DNA from: an uncultured Mucilaginibacter sp.
GTDB lineage: Bacteria; Bacteroidota; Bacteroidia; Sphingobacteriales; Sphingobacteriaceae
Assembly (NCBI GenBank): GCA_903863845.1
Contig: CAIPDP010000022.1
Span: forward strand, 1 to 59,243
Length of the DNA: 59,243 nt
Direction of reading: 5' to 3'
Shown here in pieces: positions 8,416 through 16,372 of the stretch. The number at the start of each line of letters is the position of its first letter. Position 1 is the first letter of the stretch. Position numbers and translations under genes: made by a program. The notes under the pieces were generated by a model. That model ran no database searches, was not told where the DNA came from, and saw only the letters and a program-made list of their open reading frames with translations.

Positions 8416-8787
8416 ATGTCCGCTTCTAATTCCGAGCTTTTTCTGATCAGGCAGATCAGCCATACCGATCATACGATCCGGGTGAAACTTGGAATCAATG
8501 AAGATGCTGCGCTGTTGAAAGGGCATTTCCCCGGCCATCCGGTAGTGCCTGGCGCGTCCATGCTGCAATTGGTGAAAGATATATTAGAGGGCGCTTTAGA
8601 TACGCCTTTGCTGCTGCGCAAAGCCGATCACCTCAAATTTTTGTCGTTGATAGCGCCCGGTATTGATGAGGTTGACCTGGAAATTAGTTATAAAATAAAG
8701 GAGGAACCAGAGCTATTCGTAACTGCAAAACTGTGTACTGCAACAACCGTATATTTTAAATTGCAGGGAACATTTATTATCTCCTGA
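8416..8787 (+). CDS. FabZ-like hot-dog protein with altered active site
   Basis: A 123-residue hot-dog protein, last gene of unit A. It has the FabZ histidine motif GHFPGHPVVPG at about residues 36-46, but the helix that normally carries the catalytic Glu (LEAMAQ in FabZ) reads MLQLVKD, so Glu is replaced by Gln. It may act as a specialised or impaired dehydratase, or as a partner of the other hot-dog proteins. I take ATG 8416 (MSASNSELFLIRQI) rather than the TTG six bases before. It converges on the ACP gene across a block of 15-bp tandem repeats. Confidence 0.8.
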   Translation: MSASNSELFLIRQISHTDHTIRVKLGINEDAALLKGHFPGHPVVPGASMLQLVKDILEGALDTPLLLRKADHLKFLSLIAPGIDEVDLEISYKIKEEPELFVTAKLCTATTVYFKLQGTFIIS

Positions 8788-8790
8788 TAC

Positions 8791-8880
8791 CCCTAATCAC
8801 CAATTAACTAATCACAAGTTAACTAATCACAAGCTAACTAATCACAAGCTAACTAATCACCAATTAACCAATCACTAACC
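8791..8880. repeat. six tandem copies of a 15-bp unit (aactaatcacaagct type)
   Basis: Six 15-bp units run from 8791 to 8880: ccctaatcaccaatt, aactaatcacaagtt, aactaatcacaagct twice, aactaatcaccaatt, aaccaatcactaacc. They fill the gap between the convergent ends of unit A and the ACP gene and run into the ACP stop codon. The same unit is found at 51550-51607, also at a convergent gene end, and once at 51065-51079. Function unknown; a role in ending transcription is a guess. Confidence 0.9.
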
Positions 8881-9144
8881 ACCTACCTTCCCATACTCCT
8901 GAATATACGCAACCATCGTATTCACATCTACCAAAACCTTGCGTCCCTCTTTCGGGTCTTTAATATCGATGCCATATTCGCGTTTTAGCAACACGATGAG
9001 TTCGAGGGAGTCGATAGAATCAAGGCCAAGTCCATCGCCAAACAGTGGCTCATCATCTTTGATATCAGCAGGACTAAGGTCGGTCAGGTTTAGAAATAAT
9101 ATGATCTGGCTTTTTAGTTTTTCTTTCAGTTCAGCAGTTTCCAT
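8875..9144 (-). CDS. acyl carrier protein of the pigment cluster
   Basis: An 89-residue acyl carrier protein. The phosphopantetheine attachment serine is S43 in LGLDSIDSLEL, the expected position and context. It should be primed by the Sfp-type transferase encoded at 18359-19012 and carry the polyene or resorcinol precursors. It is the last gene of unit B, 120 bp after the exporter permease; that gap holds a duplicated 38-bp segment. Its location opposite the ketosynthases of unit A suggests it serves both units. Confidence 0.93.
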   Translation of the reverse strand: METAELKEKLKSQIILFLNLTDLSPADIKDDEPLFGDGLGLDSIDSLELIVLLKREYGIDIKDPKEGRKVLVDVNTMVAYIQEYGKVGG

Positions 9145-9181
9145 TCAGTAATTATAATTTTTTAAATCGCTTGTATCAAAA

Positions 9182-9261
9182 AAATCTTACAAAGATCCTT
9201 TCAATCATTTAATCGTGTCAATGAAATCTTACAAAGATCCTTTCAATCACTCAATCGTGTC
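9182..9261. repeat. tandem 38-bp duplication upstream of the ACP gene
   Basis: The 38 bases at 9182-9219 recur at 9224-9261 with two mismatches. Read in the direction of the ACP gene, each copy contains gacacgatt...gattgaaaggatctttg, whose GATCTTTG is one base off the -7 element TAnnTTTG, and a TTG lies 21 bases before it in the copy nearer the ACP gene. A duplicated promoter for the ACP is possible. A 17-base piece of the repeat recurs, inverted, at 12703-12719 in the same unit. Confidence 0.7.
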
Positions 9262-9264
9262 TTG

Positions 9265-10548
9265 TCAGATCAGATTCTTTCTCCGCAATCCCCAAAGGGC
9301 AAGTAGTTGAAATGACAAAGTTATTAAAACCAATGGTATCAGGTAACTTACTACACTGCTCAGTGTTCCATTCTGCAGGAACAGGCCATAATAAGCCTCG
9401 AGGCACCAATGCATTGGCGAGAAGTTGGCAATGGCTTTAAGCGAGGTATCCATCGAAAAAGTTGGCACCATTAAACCACCGATAGCCGCCAGGATAACGA
9501 TGGCTATAGCACCAAATCCGTTATTTTGTTGGTGAGTCTCAGAAAATACCCCTACACAAATGGCAAAGCTAACGGCACACCAGCCTGTAAGCAAGGTGAC
9601 CACAAAAAGTCCGAACAGATCGTGCGGTAATTCGAGTCCGGGCAAATTGATATGAGGGAACAGCCAGATACCCAGCGAAAAGATAACAGCAGCCTGTATA
9701 AAGGTTACGATAATATAGGTGATCTGTTTGGAAAGCATTCCCACCAGGTAGCTGGTTGGCAAGGTTTTAAGCCGGATAAAGCTGCCACTCACTTTTTCCC
9801 GCACTACGCTTCCACCGAGCGACATAATGATGAAGAACATGGCGAAGATGGTCCAGGCCGGTACATTATGTTGTGCCGCATTGGGTGGTTTTAACGATCC
9901 GCCTATCGAGACGGGAAAATCGTTAATGCGGGCTTTATTGTTCAGCATCTGTCCCTCCAGATCGACGGGCAGGGGCTTTTCATTGATATCAAAATAAAGG
10001 GTGCGCAGCGTTTGTCTGCTTTCAACCAATTGCAGCGCACTTTGCAGAGCGCCTTTTACAGATAAAAGTAAAGATTCCTGTAAAACCGGGTTGTAATACA
10101 AAGTGAGCGGATCGATCTCGCCCAGGTCTTTCTGCGCCGATGAGTCGGCCTGCAAACCAAAACTGGTCAAGGCTTTTCCTGCTGTATTTTTTGATTTGGC
10201 TAATACTTTCCGGGTAAAATCAGCTGGAATTACCACACTCATTAATGCGTCTTTTTTCCGCAAAGAATCGCCGATAGTTTTTTCATCCTGATTTTGCGGC
10301 AATTGCAGCACAGCAAACATGCCGATCTTATTAATGGCCTCAACCAGCTGCTTGCCCGATGCACCGGTATCGCGGTTAACTAACAGTATTGGCAGTTTAT
10401 TTTTATTGATCAGCTGAAAAGTACTGTTTTGAATATCTGTGATCACCACAACCAGGGTAATAGGCATCACAAACATCAGGGCCAGCCCAACGCCATCGCG
10501 CCATAGCACCCTGAAATCTTTCACTAATGTTGCCCAAAGTTTATACAT
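9265..10548 (-). CDS. ABC-2 type transporter permease
   Basis: A 427-residue permease of the ABC-2 exporter family. It has one membrane segment near residues 21-37 (GLALMFVMPITLVVVI), a large soluble loop of about 190 residues, then five further hydrophobic segments from about residue 230 to the end (for example WTIFAMFFIIMSLGG and IAIVILAAIGGLMVP). This topology is that of YhgE/YfiM-like drug and lipid exporters. The start overlaps the stop of the ATPase gene by eight bases. With that ATPase it should export or flip a hydrophobic product, presumably the pigment or a precursor; the cargo is inferred from context only. Confidence 0.88.
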   Translation of the reverse strand: MYKLWATLVKDFRVLWRDGVGLALMFVMPITLVVVITDIQNSTFQLINKNKLPILLVNRDTGASGKQLVEAINKIGMFAVLQLPQNQDEKTIGDSLRKKDALMSVVIPADFTRKVLAKSKNTAGKALTSFGLQADSSAQKDLGEIDPLTLYYNPVLQESLLLSVKGALQSALQLVESRQTLRTLYFDINEKPLPVDLEGQMLNNKARINDFPVSIGGSLKPPNAAQHNVPAWTIFAMFFIIMSLGGSVVREKVSGSFIRLKTLPTSYLVGMLSKQITYIIVTFIQAAVIFSLGIWLFPHINLPGLELPHDLFGLFVVTLLTGWCAVSFAICVGVFSETHQQNNGFGAIAIVILAAIGGLMVPTFSMDTSLKAIANFSPMHWCLEAYYGLFLQNGTLSSVVSYLIPLVLITLSFQLLALWGLRRKNLI

Positions 10549-11299
10549 CGTTGCGGTATTCTTTTCCGGTTAATTCAAGGAATAAGCCTTCGAGGCTTTC
10601 CTTTTTATGTTCTATCAATAATGCTTCCAGGTGATTTTGGGCGATGATCTCACCGCTGTCTATCAGGGCCACCTCTTCGCACAAGCCTTCCGCTTCGCTT
10701 AACTGGTGCGAAGTATAGATCAGCGTGGTGCCGTTTTTATTCAACTCGTGCAGGTAGCTGATGATGGCATGGCGGGTTTGCACATCCACGCCAACAGTAG
10801 GTTCGTCCAATATCAATATCTGCGGGTTATGGATCACCCCAATGGCAAGGTTTACCCTGCGTTTCATACCCCCCGAAAACTTATCAACCTGTTTATTCCT
10901 TACATTATCCAGCCCCAGGATATGGAGCAGTTCATCGGTCGTCGTTTTGATCTGGTGGCGGTTCAAACCGGCCCAGGCGCCAAAAAAAGCAAGATTTTCA
11001 ACCGGGCTCAGTTCCTGGTAAAATGAAAAGTCTTGCGGCACGAAACCAAAGAGGCGATTGACCTCATTATTGTGTTTAGCCACGTTATGTCCAAGCAATT
11101 CAACTTTGCCATTAAGCGGACTGATCAAACCGGTCATTAAACTCAGCAGGGTTGTTTTGCCTGCGCCATTTGGACCAAACAAACCAAAGCGCTGGCCTTT
11201 TTTTACTTTCAGGTTAAGGCCCGAAAAAGTAACGCCGTCGTTTCCCGGGTAGTGAAAGCCCAGGTTCTCGATATTAACCGCTAAAACGTCGTCTACCAT
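10541..11299 (-). CDS. ABC transporter ATP-binding protein
   Basis: A 252-residue ABC ATPase with all motifs: Walker A GPNGAGKTT near residue 39, Q-loop in FVPQDFSFY, signature FSGGMKRR, Walker B LILDEPTVGVD and the H-loop in TSHQLSEAE. It resembles the CcmA/NatA type that pairs with ABC-2 permeases. It overlaps the permease gene by eight bases and the BtrH-like gene by seven, so all three are probably translated as a coupled set. It energises the exporter of unit B. Confidence 0.93.
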   Translation of the reverse strand: MVDDVLAVNIENLGFHYPGNDGVTFSGLNLKVKKGQRFGLFGPNGAGKTTLLSLMTGLISPLNGKVELLGHNVAKHNNEVNRLFGFVPQDFSFYQELSPVENLAFFGAWAGLNRHQIKTTTDELLHILGLDNVRNKQVDKFSGGMKRRVNLAIGVIHNPQILILDEPTVGVDVQTRHAIISYLHELNKNGTTLIYTSHQLSEAEGLCEEVALIDSGEIIAQNHLEALLIEHKKESLEGLFLELTGKEYRNDV

Positions 11300-12303
11300 T
11301 TGATCTTTTTCAAAGCTAAAAATGCATTTTTTTCCAGTTCAGCCACTTGTATCAGGTAATCGCCCATCTGGTCGAAATCAGACTGGCTGCCTAGCCGGCC
11401 TTTATAGATACCTGCCGCATGCACCGCGGATGTCCTCCAAAGGTCGCCGGCCTCAGTAAAAAGCTTCGAAATATCCAGCAATTCTTCTTTATGGGTATAG
11501 CGAAAGGCTTCCTGTAAAAACGCCGCATAAATATAACGAAATCCGCCTCCTCCTGTACCAATTTCTTCCTGCATTCGCACCAATTGTGCCAGGTACGAAC
11601 CGGCTTTTTGCAGCCCCAGTTTATCGCGCCATTTTTTGATCTTTTTACCGGTATAGGCTATACCTTTTACCCCGGCGAAATTGCCCGGGATATGCAGCAT
11701 CTGATTGACATTATTTTTGATACCCTTGATGATCGCTTTCCTGATCTGCTCATCGCTGATCGTAGCTACGCTTCCGGGGTAATAAATTTGCCCTTTCGGC
11801 GCAAGGGCACCTTTGGCAAAACGCACACGCTCCAGTTCGTAGCTACTGAGTTGGGTCACGGTTTCCATCACCGGGTCGCTGATGAGGTATCGATCTTCCT
11901 CTTTCCCAAAAACGATCAGGTTATGCGCATTAAAATGAAAACGATATTCGCGGGGGAAATACGACAGGTAATAAACGCCCACCTGACAGCCTGCAGGCTG
12001 GCCCTGTTGCAGGCATTGCATCAGCGCGGCTTCTGCCTTTTCCTTAGAACTGAATTTCTGTCTGACCACCGGAATGCCCAAAGCATTGCAAGTGCGTTTA
12101 AATATCAGGCCCGGAAAGGTACGGAAGGCAATTGCCGGTCCGTTGTTGATCTTGATGAGGGGGATATAACAGAAAAACAAGCCGGCGCCAATCCCAAAGG
12201 CCAGAGGCTCGGTAATTTTGCCGCCGGAAGAACTTCGTAATAAGCTGCTGGTAACACCCGACTCGCAGTGTGCCGATTGCTGGTGTTCGAAATCAAGCTT
12301 CAT
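11293..12303 (-). CDS. BtrH-like protein (BtrH N-terminal domain plus DUF4872-like C-terminus)
   Basis: A 336-residue protein. Its N-terminal half, with the family-typical opening QQSAHCESGVTSSLL (C13 and the neighbouring His are likely catalytic), FGIGAGLFFCYIP and a later YLSYFPREYRFHFNAHNLIVFG, matches my memory of the BtrH N-terminal domain, named for the butirosin enzyme that transfers an acyl group from an ACP to an amine. The C-terminal 150 residues are helical and DUF4872-like. Similar genes sit in flexirubin clusters, so it could move an ACP-bound acyl chain to an alcohol or amine, for instance joining the two pigment halves. That role is inference. It overlaps both neighbours. Confidence 0.75.
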   Translation of the reverse strand: MKLDFEHQQSAHCESGVTSSLLRSSSGGKITEPLAFGIGAGLFFCYIPLIKINNGPAIAFRTFPGLIFKRTCNALGIPVVRQKFSSKEKAEAALMQCLQQGQPAGCQVGVYYLSYFPREYRFHFNAHNLIVFGKEEDRYLISDPVMETVTQLSSYELERVRFAKGALAPKGQIYYPGSVATISDEQIRKAIIKGIKNNVNQMLHIPGNFAGVKGIAYTGKKIKKWRDKLGLQKAGSYLAQLVRMQEEIGTGGGGFRYIYAAFLQEAFRYTHKEELLDISKLFTEAGDLWRTSAVHAAGIYKGRLGSQSDFDQMGDYLIQVAELEKNAFLALKKIKW

Positions 12304-12700
12304 GCACTGTCATGTTTTTAAGATCGGCAACACTGGTATTGAAGGCATCGGCATATTTTTGAAGCTTTTTTTCTGATAGACTGACAAATACTTCTGGTTT
12401 CAAATGCCTTTTGATCTGCCATTTCCAAAAGCCGGTATAATCAGCCAATATGGCCATGTCCATCAACCGGTATTCCATAAAAAACAGAACAGGACTGGCT
12501 TCACCATTCAATACTTTTTCCTTTGCATTGGCGATGCGTGCTTCCACATCCTGCCAGGCAACATCAAGGGCTTCGGTCTTTACTTCCCAGCCCGAGCTCA
12601 ATTCGGTCATGTATTTGCCCGAACTATCGGTCGCATAACAAACCTCTTTGGTTATTTTGCCCAAAGCTCCCAAATCCTGCGGTACTTGTTCCTTCTTCAT
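12293..12700 (-). CDS. conserved protein of flexirubin-type clusters, function unknown
   Basis: A 135-residue, mostly helical soluble protein with no signal peptide. I do not recognise a named domain. Residues 70-100 (PVLFFMEYRLMDMAILADYTGFWKW) are rich in aromatic residues, and the C-terminal LQKYADAFNTSVADLKN resembles the recognition helices of XRE-type regulators, but a full helix-turn-helix is not convincing. Its stop overlaps the BtrH-like start by 11 bases and it follows darB after 60 bases, so it belongs to unit B. A partner of the BtrH-like enzyme is one possibility. Confidence 0.75.
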   Translation of the reverse strand: MKKEQVPQDLGALGKITKEVCYATDSSGKYMTELSSGWEVKTEALDVAWQDVEARIANAKEKVLNGEASPVLFFMEYRLMDMAILADYTGFWKWQIKRHLKPEVFVSLSEKKLQKYADAFNTSVADLKNMTVHEA

Positions 12701-12760
12701 GGGACACGATTGAGGGATTAAAGCGATTTATGAGAAATGATCAAGTCTTAAAAATTTATA

Positions 12761-13909
12761 CTAACAAACAGTCAGCAATGCATACATGTACGAGAAGCGG
12801 GCACTTTCGGGCACCAACAATAATATCTTTTCGTCTTTTTTTAACCGGCCGCTGTTGAATAATTCGTCTATCATCAGGTATATCGAAGCTGCGCCAACAT
12901 TGCCTACGGTATAAAGGTTGATGAACCATTTTTCGTAAGGGATACCGCCACCGTAATGTTCAACCAGCTCATATATTTTTGCGCGAAAGAAATCGCTCGA
13001 AATATGTGGCAGGAAATAATCGACATCGGTATTCTTTAAGCCTTTTTTGTCGAATATTTCCTTGATCTTTTTGCCTCCAAGGTGTACAATATGCTCACTT
13101 AACAGAGTAATATCCTGTTTGATGCTGAAGATAGATTTGTTTTTGATCTCATCCGGGGTGTAGTCCATGAAACCTTTGAGCGAACCATCTTCCTGTTTAT
13201 CACCGCCCATATACATACATGTTTCCATTTCGTGTGCAAAAGAGGCGCCTTCTATCCATTCAATTTTAAGGCTTAAGCCTTCGGTGTTTGGTTTGTCGGA
13301 TAAAAGAAATGCCGAGGCACCGTCAGATAGCATCCAGCGCAGAAAATCTTTTTGAAAAGCAATGAATGGATTCTCTTCCATCTCCTTCAACTTTTGAGCT
13401 TCCTCTTCAAATACGTCGGAAACCAGCAGGCCCGAAAACCTTTCGGAGCCGGTAGCTACAGCGGTTTGTGCTTCGCCTGATTTGATCGCGAGGTAGGCAT
13501 ATTTTAAAGCGTGCATGCCTGCGCAGCAAACCCCTGCAGGCGATACCACCTCAATCGCCCCCAGTTCGGGCAGCCAGCCATGTGCCATCACACCGTGGCT
13601 GGGCATCACCTGGTCGGGCGAGGAGGTGCCGCTGGCCAATAGTTCGATCTTTTTGATCAGTTCAGGATCGTTCTTATATAATTCTTTGACAGCCATGGCT
13701 GTCATTTGGGCATTGGTATGGGTTGATTTGTGGTTTTTATCGAGTGCATAATAACGGTTAACAATTCCATTGTTGCGCAAGACGATCTTCCTTGATTTGG
13801 ATGGCCGGCCATCAATAAAGCCGAGGTATTCTTCCATTTCATCATTTGAAACGGGCTCATTGGGGAAATATTTAGCAGTTGAATTTATATAAACCGGGTT
13901 AGCAGACAT
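12761..13909 (-). CDS. darB: DarB-type ketosynthase (KAS III-like), dialkylresorcinol synthesis
   Basis: A 382-residue KAS III-type enzyme with the Cys-His-Asn triad: C129 in GVCCAGMHAL, H302 in FLPHISSD and N337 in VGNVGAAS. In dialkylresorcinol and flexirubin pathways DarB joins two beta-ketoacyl units into a cyclic dione precursor; DarA then aromatises it. It lies five bases after darA, the arrangement known from Pseudomonas and Flavobacterium clusters. A plain FabH is less likely because of the length, the adjacent darA and the long insert around residues 160-195. Confidence 0.87.
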   Translation of the reverse strand: MSANPVYINSTAKYFPNEPVSNDEMEEYLGFIDGRPSKSRKIVLRNNGIVNRYYALDKNHKSTHTNAQMTAMAVKELYKNDPELIKKIELLASGTSSPDQVMPSHGVMAHGWLPELGAIEVVSPAGVCCAGMHALKYAYLAIKSGEAQTAVATGSERFSGLLVSDVFEEEAQKLKEMEENPFIAFQKDFLRWMLSDGASAFLLSDKPNTEGLSLKIEWIEGASFAHEMETCMYMGGDKQEDGSLKGFMDYTPDEIKNKSIFSIKQDITLLSEHIVHLGGKKIKEIFDKKGLKNTDVDYFLPHISSDFFRAKIYELVEHYGGGIPYEKWFINLYTVGNVGAASIYLMIDELFNSGRLKKDEKILLLVPESARFSYMYALLTVC

Positions 13910-13913
13910 CTTT

Positions 13914-14813
13914 TTAGTTGACTTGTAAATAATTTTCTGTTTTTGTTTTAATTTTTTTCGACGAAAACGGCTTGATAAATAAAGCGTCTAAGGTAAGAAG
14001 AACAGGCGCACCAAGAAACAATGCGACATAAATATAATACTTAAATGCTACCAGCCAGGGACCGGGATCCGACTGTTTATTGATAAATCCGGCCCATTTT
14101 ACATAGGTTGGAATTGCGGTGGTTTCGAGTAGCATCAGCGGGTATTTTACTACAACAGCATTTTGTGATAAAAGTTCTGATTGCAGGTTTTCCCAATTAT
14201 TTTCCTCGAGCCGGGTTGCAACAGTTGCGCCGAAAACGCTGGTATGGGCAATATCCTCGTCTGATACCCCTGGTTTCGGGAACAAATTTAAATAACGGTC
14301 CTTTTTACCACCCAGCATCCAATGAAAGATAGTTACAAAGCTGATGATGTTCACGTGCCTGTCGACCAGCGCTATATTGCCTACCAGTTTAGCACCCGAA
14401 TCTTTCAGCTTTTGTCGGATACGATCGTATGCATTGAGCCACATATTGCGGGCTTCGCCAACCATAATAACGGGTGTATCTTTAAGTATCGCTTTAAATT
14501 CGGCACTATTTAAAATGGAATTTGTAGGGATACTTGGCCATAAGAACCAGGGCTGATAACCCAGGATTACCAGATCGTATTGCTGCTCCCGCAAATTTAG
14601 TGGTTCAAGTTGCGCAGGTACTTCAAACACACAATCGGGCATCACCGCATAAAAATTCCGACCCGTCCAGGGGAACGGATAATCGTTTACCAGCTTTACC
14701 TGCACTTTTTCGACCATGTTACCAGCTGCAATCAGCGGGTCTGTAAACGAATCGATAATATGACGCAATTGCCCGGTTTGGGAGTAATAGATGGCCAGAA
14801 CTTTTTTATTCAT
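13914..14813 (-). CDS. darA: DarA-type dialkylresorcinol condensing enzyme / aromatase
   Basis: A 299-residue protein with a flavodoxin-like opening, KKVLAIYYSQTGQLRHII, whose YSQTGQ loop is a typical FMN phosphate-binding site, followed by DLVILGYQPWFLWPSIPTN. One hydrophobic segment near residues 262-282 (YIYVALFLGAPVLLTLDALF) suggests membrane attachment. It matches my memory of proteins named dialkylresorcinol condensing enzyme DarA. With DarB it should form the 2,5-dialkylresorcinol half of the pigment; the flavin link suggests an oxidation step. It is followed by darB after five bases. Confidence 0.85.
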   Translation of the reverse strand: MNKKVLAIYYSQTGQLRHIIDSFTDPLIAAGNMVEKVQVKLVNDYPFPWTGRNFYAVMPDCVFEVPAQLEPLNLREQQYDLVILGYQPWFLWPSIPTNSILNSAEFKAILKDTPVIMVGEARNMWLNAYDRIRQKLKDSGAKLVGNIALVDRHVNIISFVTIFHWMLGGKKDRYLNLFPKPGVSDEDIAHTSVFGATVATRLEENNWENLQSELLSQNAVVVKYPLMLLETTAIPTYVKWAGFINKQSDPGPWLVAFKYYIYVALFLGAPVLLTLDALFIKPFSSKKIKTKTENYLQVN

Positions 14814-14837
14814 TCAGCTGCAATTTAAAAAAACCAG

Positions 14838-15338
14838 CTAAGAGCCTGGCGAAAAATCTTCCCGGTGTAAAACTTTCGAATTTAAACAGTAATCCAATAT
14901 AGCATGTTGCACAGCAGGCGATTGGCTATTAAAGTTTTTGATCACCAGGTCTTTGTCTTTGGCAATGTCAGCTTTGTATTTGACAATTTTAGGCGCATGT
15001 TCCTCAATCGCAAGCCGCAAAAAATGGAATTCGGTATTGTCGTTGTCTGCCATCAGTGCAGTTTCGAGCTTGATCCTGCCTTCCTTAAAATATTTTAGCC
15101 TGTCTTTCGGTTTTTTTACCAGGTCGGCTTTCTTCATCAGCAGGGCCCCAGCGTAGCCATCACGTTCTTTGGGAAGCAAGGTACTGAGCAATGCCAATTC
15201 ATTGTCAACATCGGCCATGCTTCCTGCCTTCATTACTGCATAAAAAGCAGCTTTGCTGAATTTTTCCTGCAAGGGTTTGGCGGCAATTGCTCCTATAGCG
15301 AAGCTATAAATTATTAAAAAACAAAGGGTTCTTTTCAT
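14838..15338 (-). CDS. small exported protein of the pigment cluster, function unknown
   Basis: A 166-residue protein with a clear signal peptide (MKRTLCFLIIYSFAIGAIAAKP), first gene of unit B. I choose ATG 15338 because the signal peptide begins there; the frame stays open 14 codons upstream. The mature part is helical and lysine-rich, with a segment LLSTLLPKERDGYAGALLMKKADL and a tail LDYCLNSKVLHREDF. No known domain recognised. As an envelope protein encoded with the exporter and DarAB, it may help place the pigment in the outer membrane, but nothing in the sequence proves that. Confidence 0.75.
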   Translation of the reverse strand: MKRTLCFLIIYSFAIGAIAAKPLQEKFSKAAFYAVMKAGSMADVDNELALLSTLLPKERDGYAGALLMKKADLVKKPKDRLKYFKEGRIKLETALMADNDNTEFHFLRLAIEEHAPKIVKYKADIAKDKDLVIKNFNSQSPAVQHAILDYCLNSKVLHREDFSPGS

Positions 15339-15561
15339 GCTATCAGTATCAAACATAATAAATAATAAACGCCCCTGCAACAGCCATTCCCGGGGTTTGT
15401 TTTACCGGTGCAAAGGTGATAATATCTGATATTTTTACACAGAAACTTGTTAACTTTTACTTACTTTGAGGCTGAATAATTTCGGTTTTGAATCGAAACA
15501 ATCGGAATCAAAAGCCCTTGTTAAGACATAGCCGGGGTGCAAAAGTTTAATTTAAACAACG
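15339..15561. promoter_or_regulatory. divergent promoter region between units B and C
   Basis: This 223-bp gap lies between the diverging first genes of unit B (leftward) and unit C (rightward), so both promoters should be here. Reading leftwards, ATTATCACCTTTGCACC at about 15408-15424 carries CACCTTTG, one base off TAnnTTTG. Reading rightwards, CTTACTTTGAGG near 15460-15471 resembles the same element. No operator or riboswitch was recognised. The exact sites are not established. Confidence 0.45.
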
Positions 15562-16356
15562 TTGAGTAAAAGTACACCGTTTTCTGGTTTGTGGGCTGTT
15601 ATTTTAGGCGGATCGAGTGGCTTCGGCTTTGCTACGGTTGAAAAGCTGGCGGCAAATGGCATGAATTTGGCTGTGCTTTACCGGGAAACCTCAATAACGG
15701 AAAAACCTTTGCTTGCCCGTTTTGCGGCGATAGCTGCCGAAAATCAGGTTACTATATTACCATACAATGTAAATGCACTTTCGAATGAGGTCCGGCGTGA
15801 GCTGGTCCGAAAATTAGAGGGCAAAGGGGTTGGCAAAGGGAAAATAAAACTGCTTCTGCATTCCATCGCACGCGGCAACCTTAAACCACTGGCAGGAGAT
15901 GATGCGCTTACTACCGAAGATATACAGTTTACCACCTATGCCATGTCAAACAGTTTGCTGGATTGGACACGAGACCTGCTGGCCGCCGGTTTGTTTCATC
16001 AGGATACACGTATCATTGGGCTTACGAGTGAAGGGGCACACAAATACTGGGAAGGCTACGCGGCAGTATCCCTGGCTAAAGCATCCCTGGAAAGCCTGGC
16101 AAAATATATGGCGGTGGAGTTTGCTCCTTTTGGTATCAAAACTAATATCGTTCAGGCAGGTATCACGCCTACAACTTCTTTAAAAATGATACCGGGCAGT
16201 GAAAAATTAATTGAAATAGGCAATAGCCGTAACCCGCTGGGGCGCATTACGCAACCAGAGGATGTAGCTAAAATGGTATACCTGCTGAGCACAGATGATG
16301 CATTTTGGGTGAATGGCGCCTTAATTCATGTAGACGGAGGGGAACATTGCCGCTAA
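15562..16356 (+). CDS. enoyl-ACP reductase-like SDR of the pigment cluster
   Basis: A 264-residue SDR starting at TTG 15562 (MSKSTPFSGLWAVILGG). The catalytic pair is spaced Y166-X6-K173 (YAAVSLAK), the spacing of FabI-type enoyl-ACP reductases rather than the Y-X3-K of ordinary SDRs. The glycine loop is GGSSGFGFA and the C-terminus ends WVNGALIHVDGGEH. It should reduce the enoyl group when a saturated alkyl chain is needed, as for the alkyl side chains of the resorcinol half, whereas the polyene half must skip this step. First gene of unit C. Confidence 0.85.
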   Translation: MSKSTPFSGLWAVILGGSSGFGFATVEKLAANGMNLAVLYRETSITEKPLLARFAAIAAENQVTILPYNVNALSNEVRRELVRKLEGKGVGKGKIKLLLHSIARGNLKPLAGDDALTTEDIQFTTYAMSNSLLDWTRDLLAAGLFHQDTRIIGLTSEGAHKYWEGYAAVSLAKASLESLAKYMAVEFAPFGIKTNIVQAGITPTTSLKMIPGSEKLIEIGNSRNPLGRITQPEDVAKMVYLLSTDDAFWVNGALIHVDGGEHCR

Positions 16357-16372
16357 TTGTTAATTTTATCCA

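Noticed and set aside
8791..8880. CRISPR-like array of short repeats
   Set aside because: Units are 15 bp and directly adjacent with no spacers, and there are no cas genes in the window.
11584..12240. 218-codon frame opposite the BtrH-like gene
   Set aside because: Antisense to a well-supported gene that overlaps both neighbours in a coupled unit; no domain recognised.
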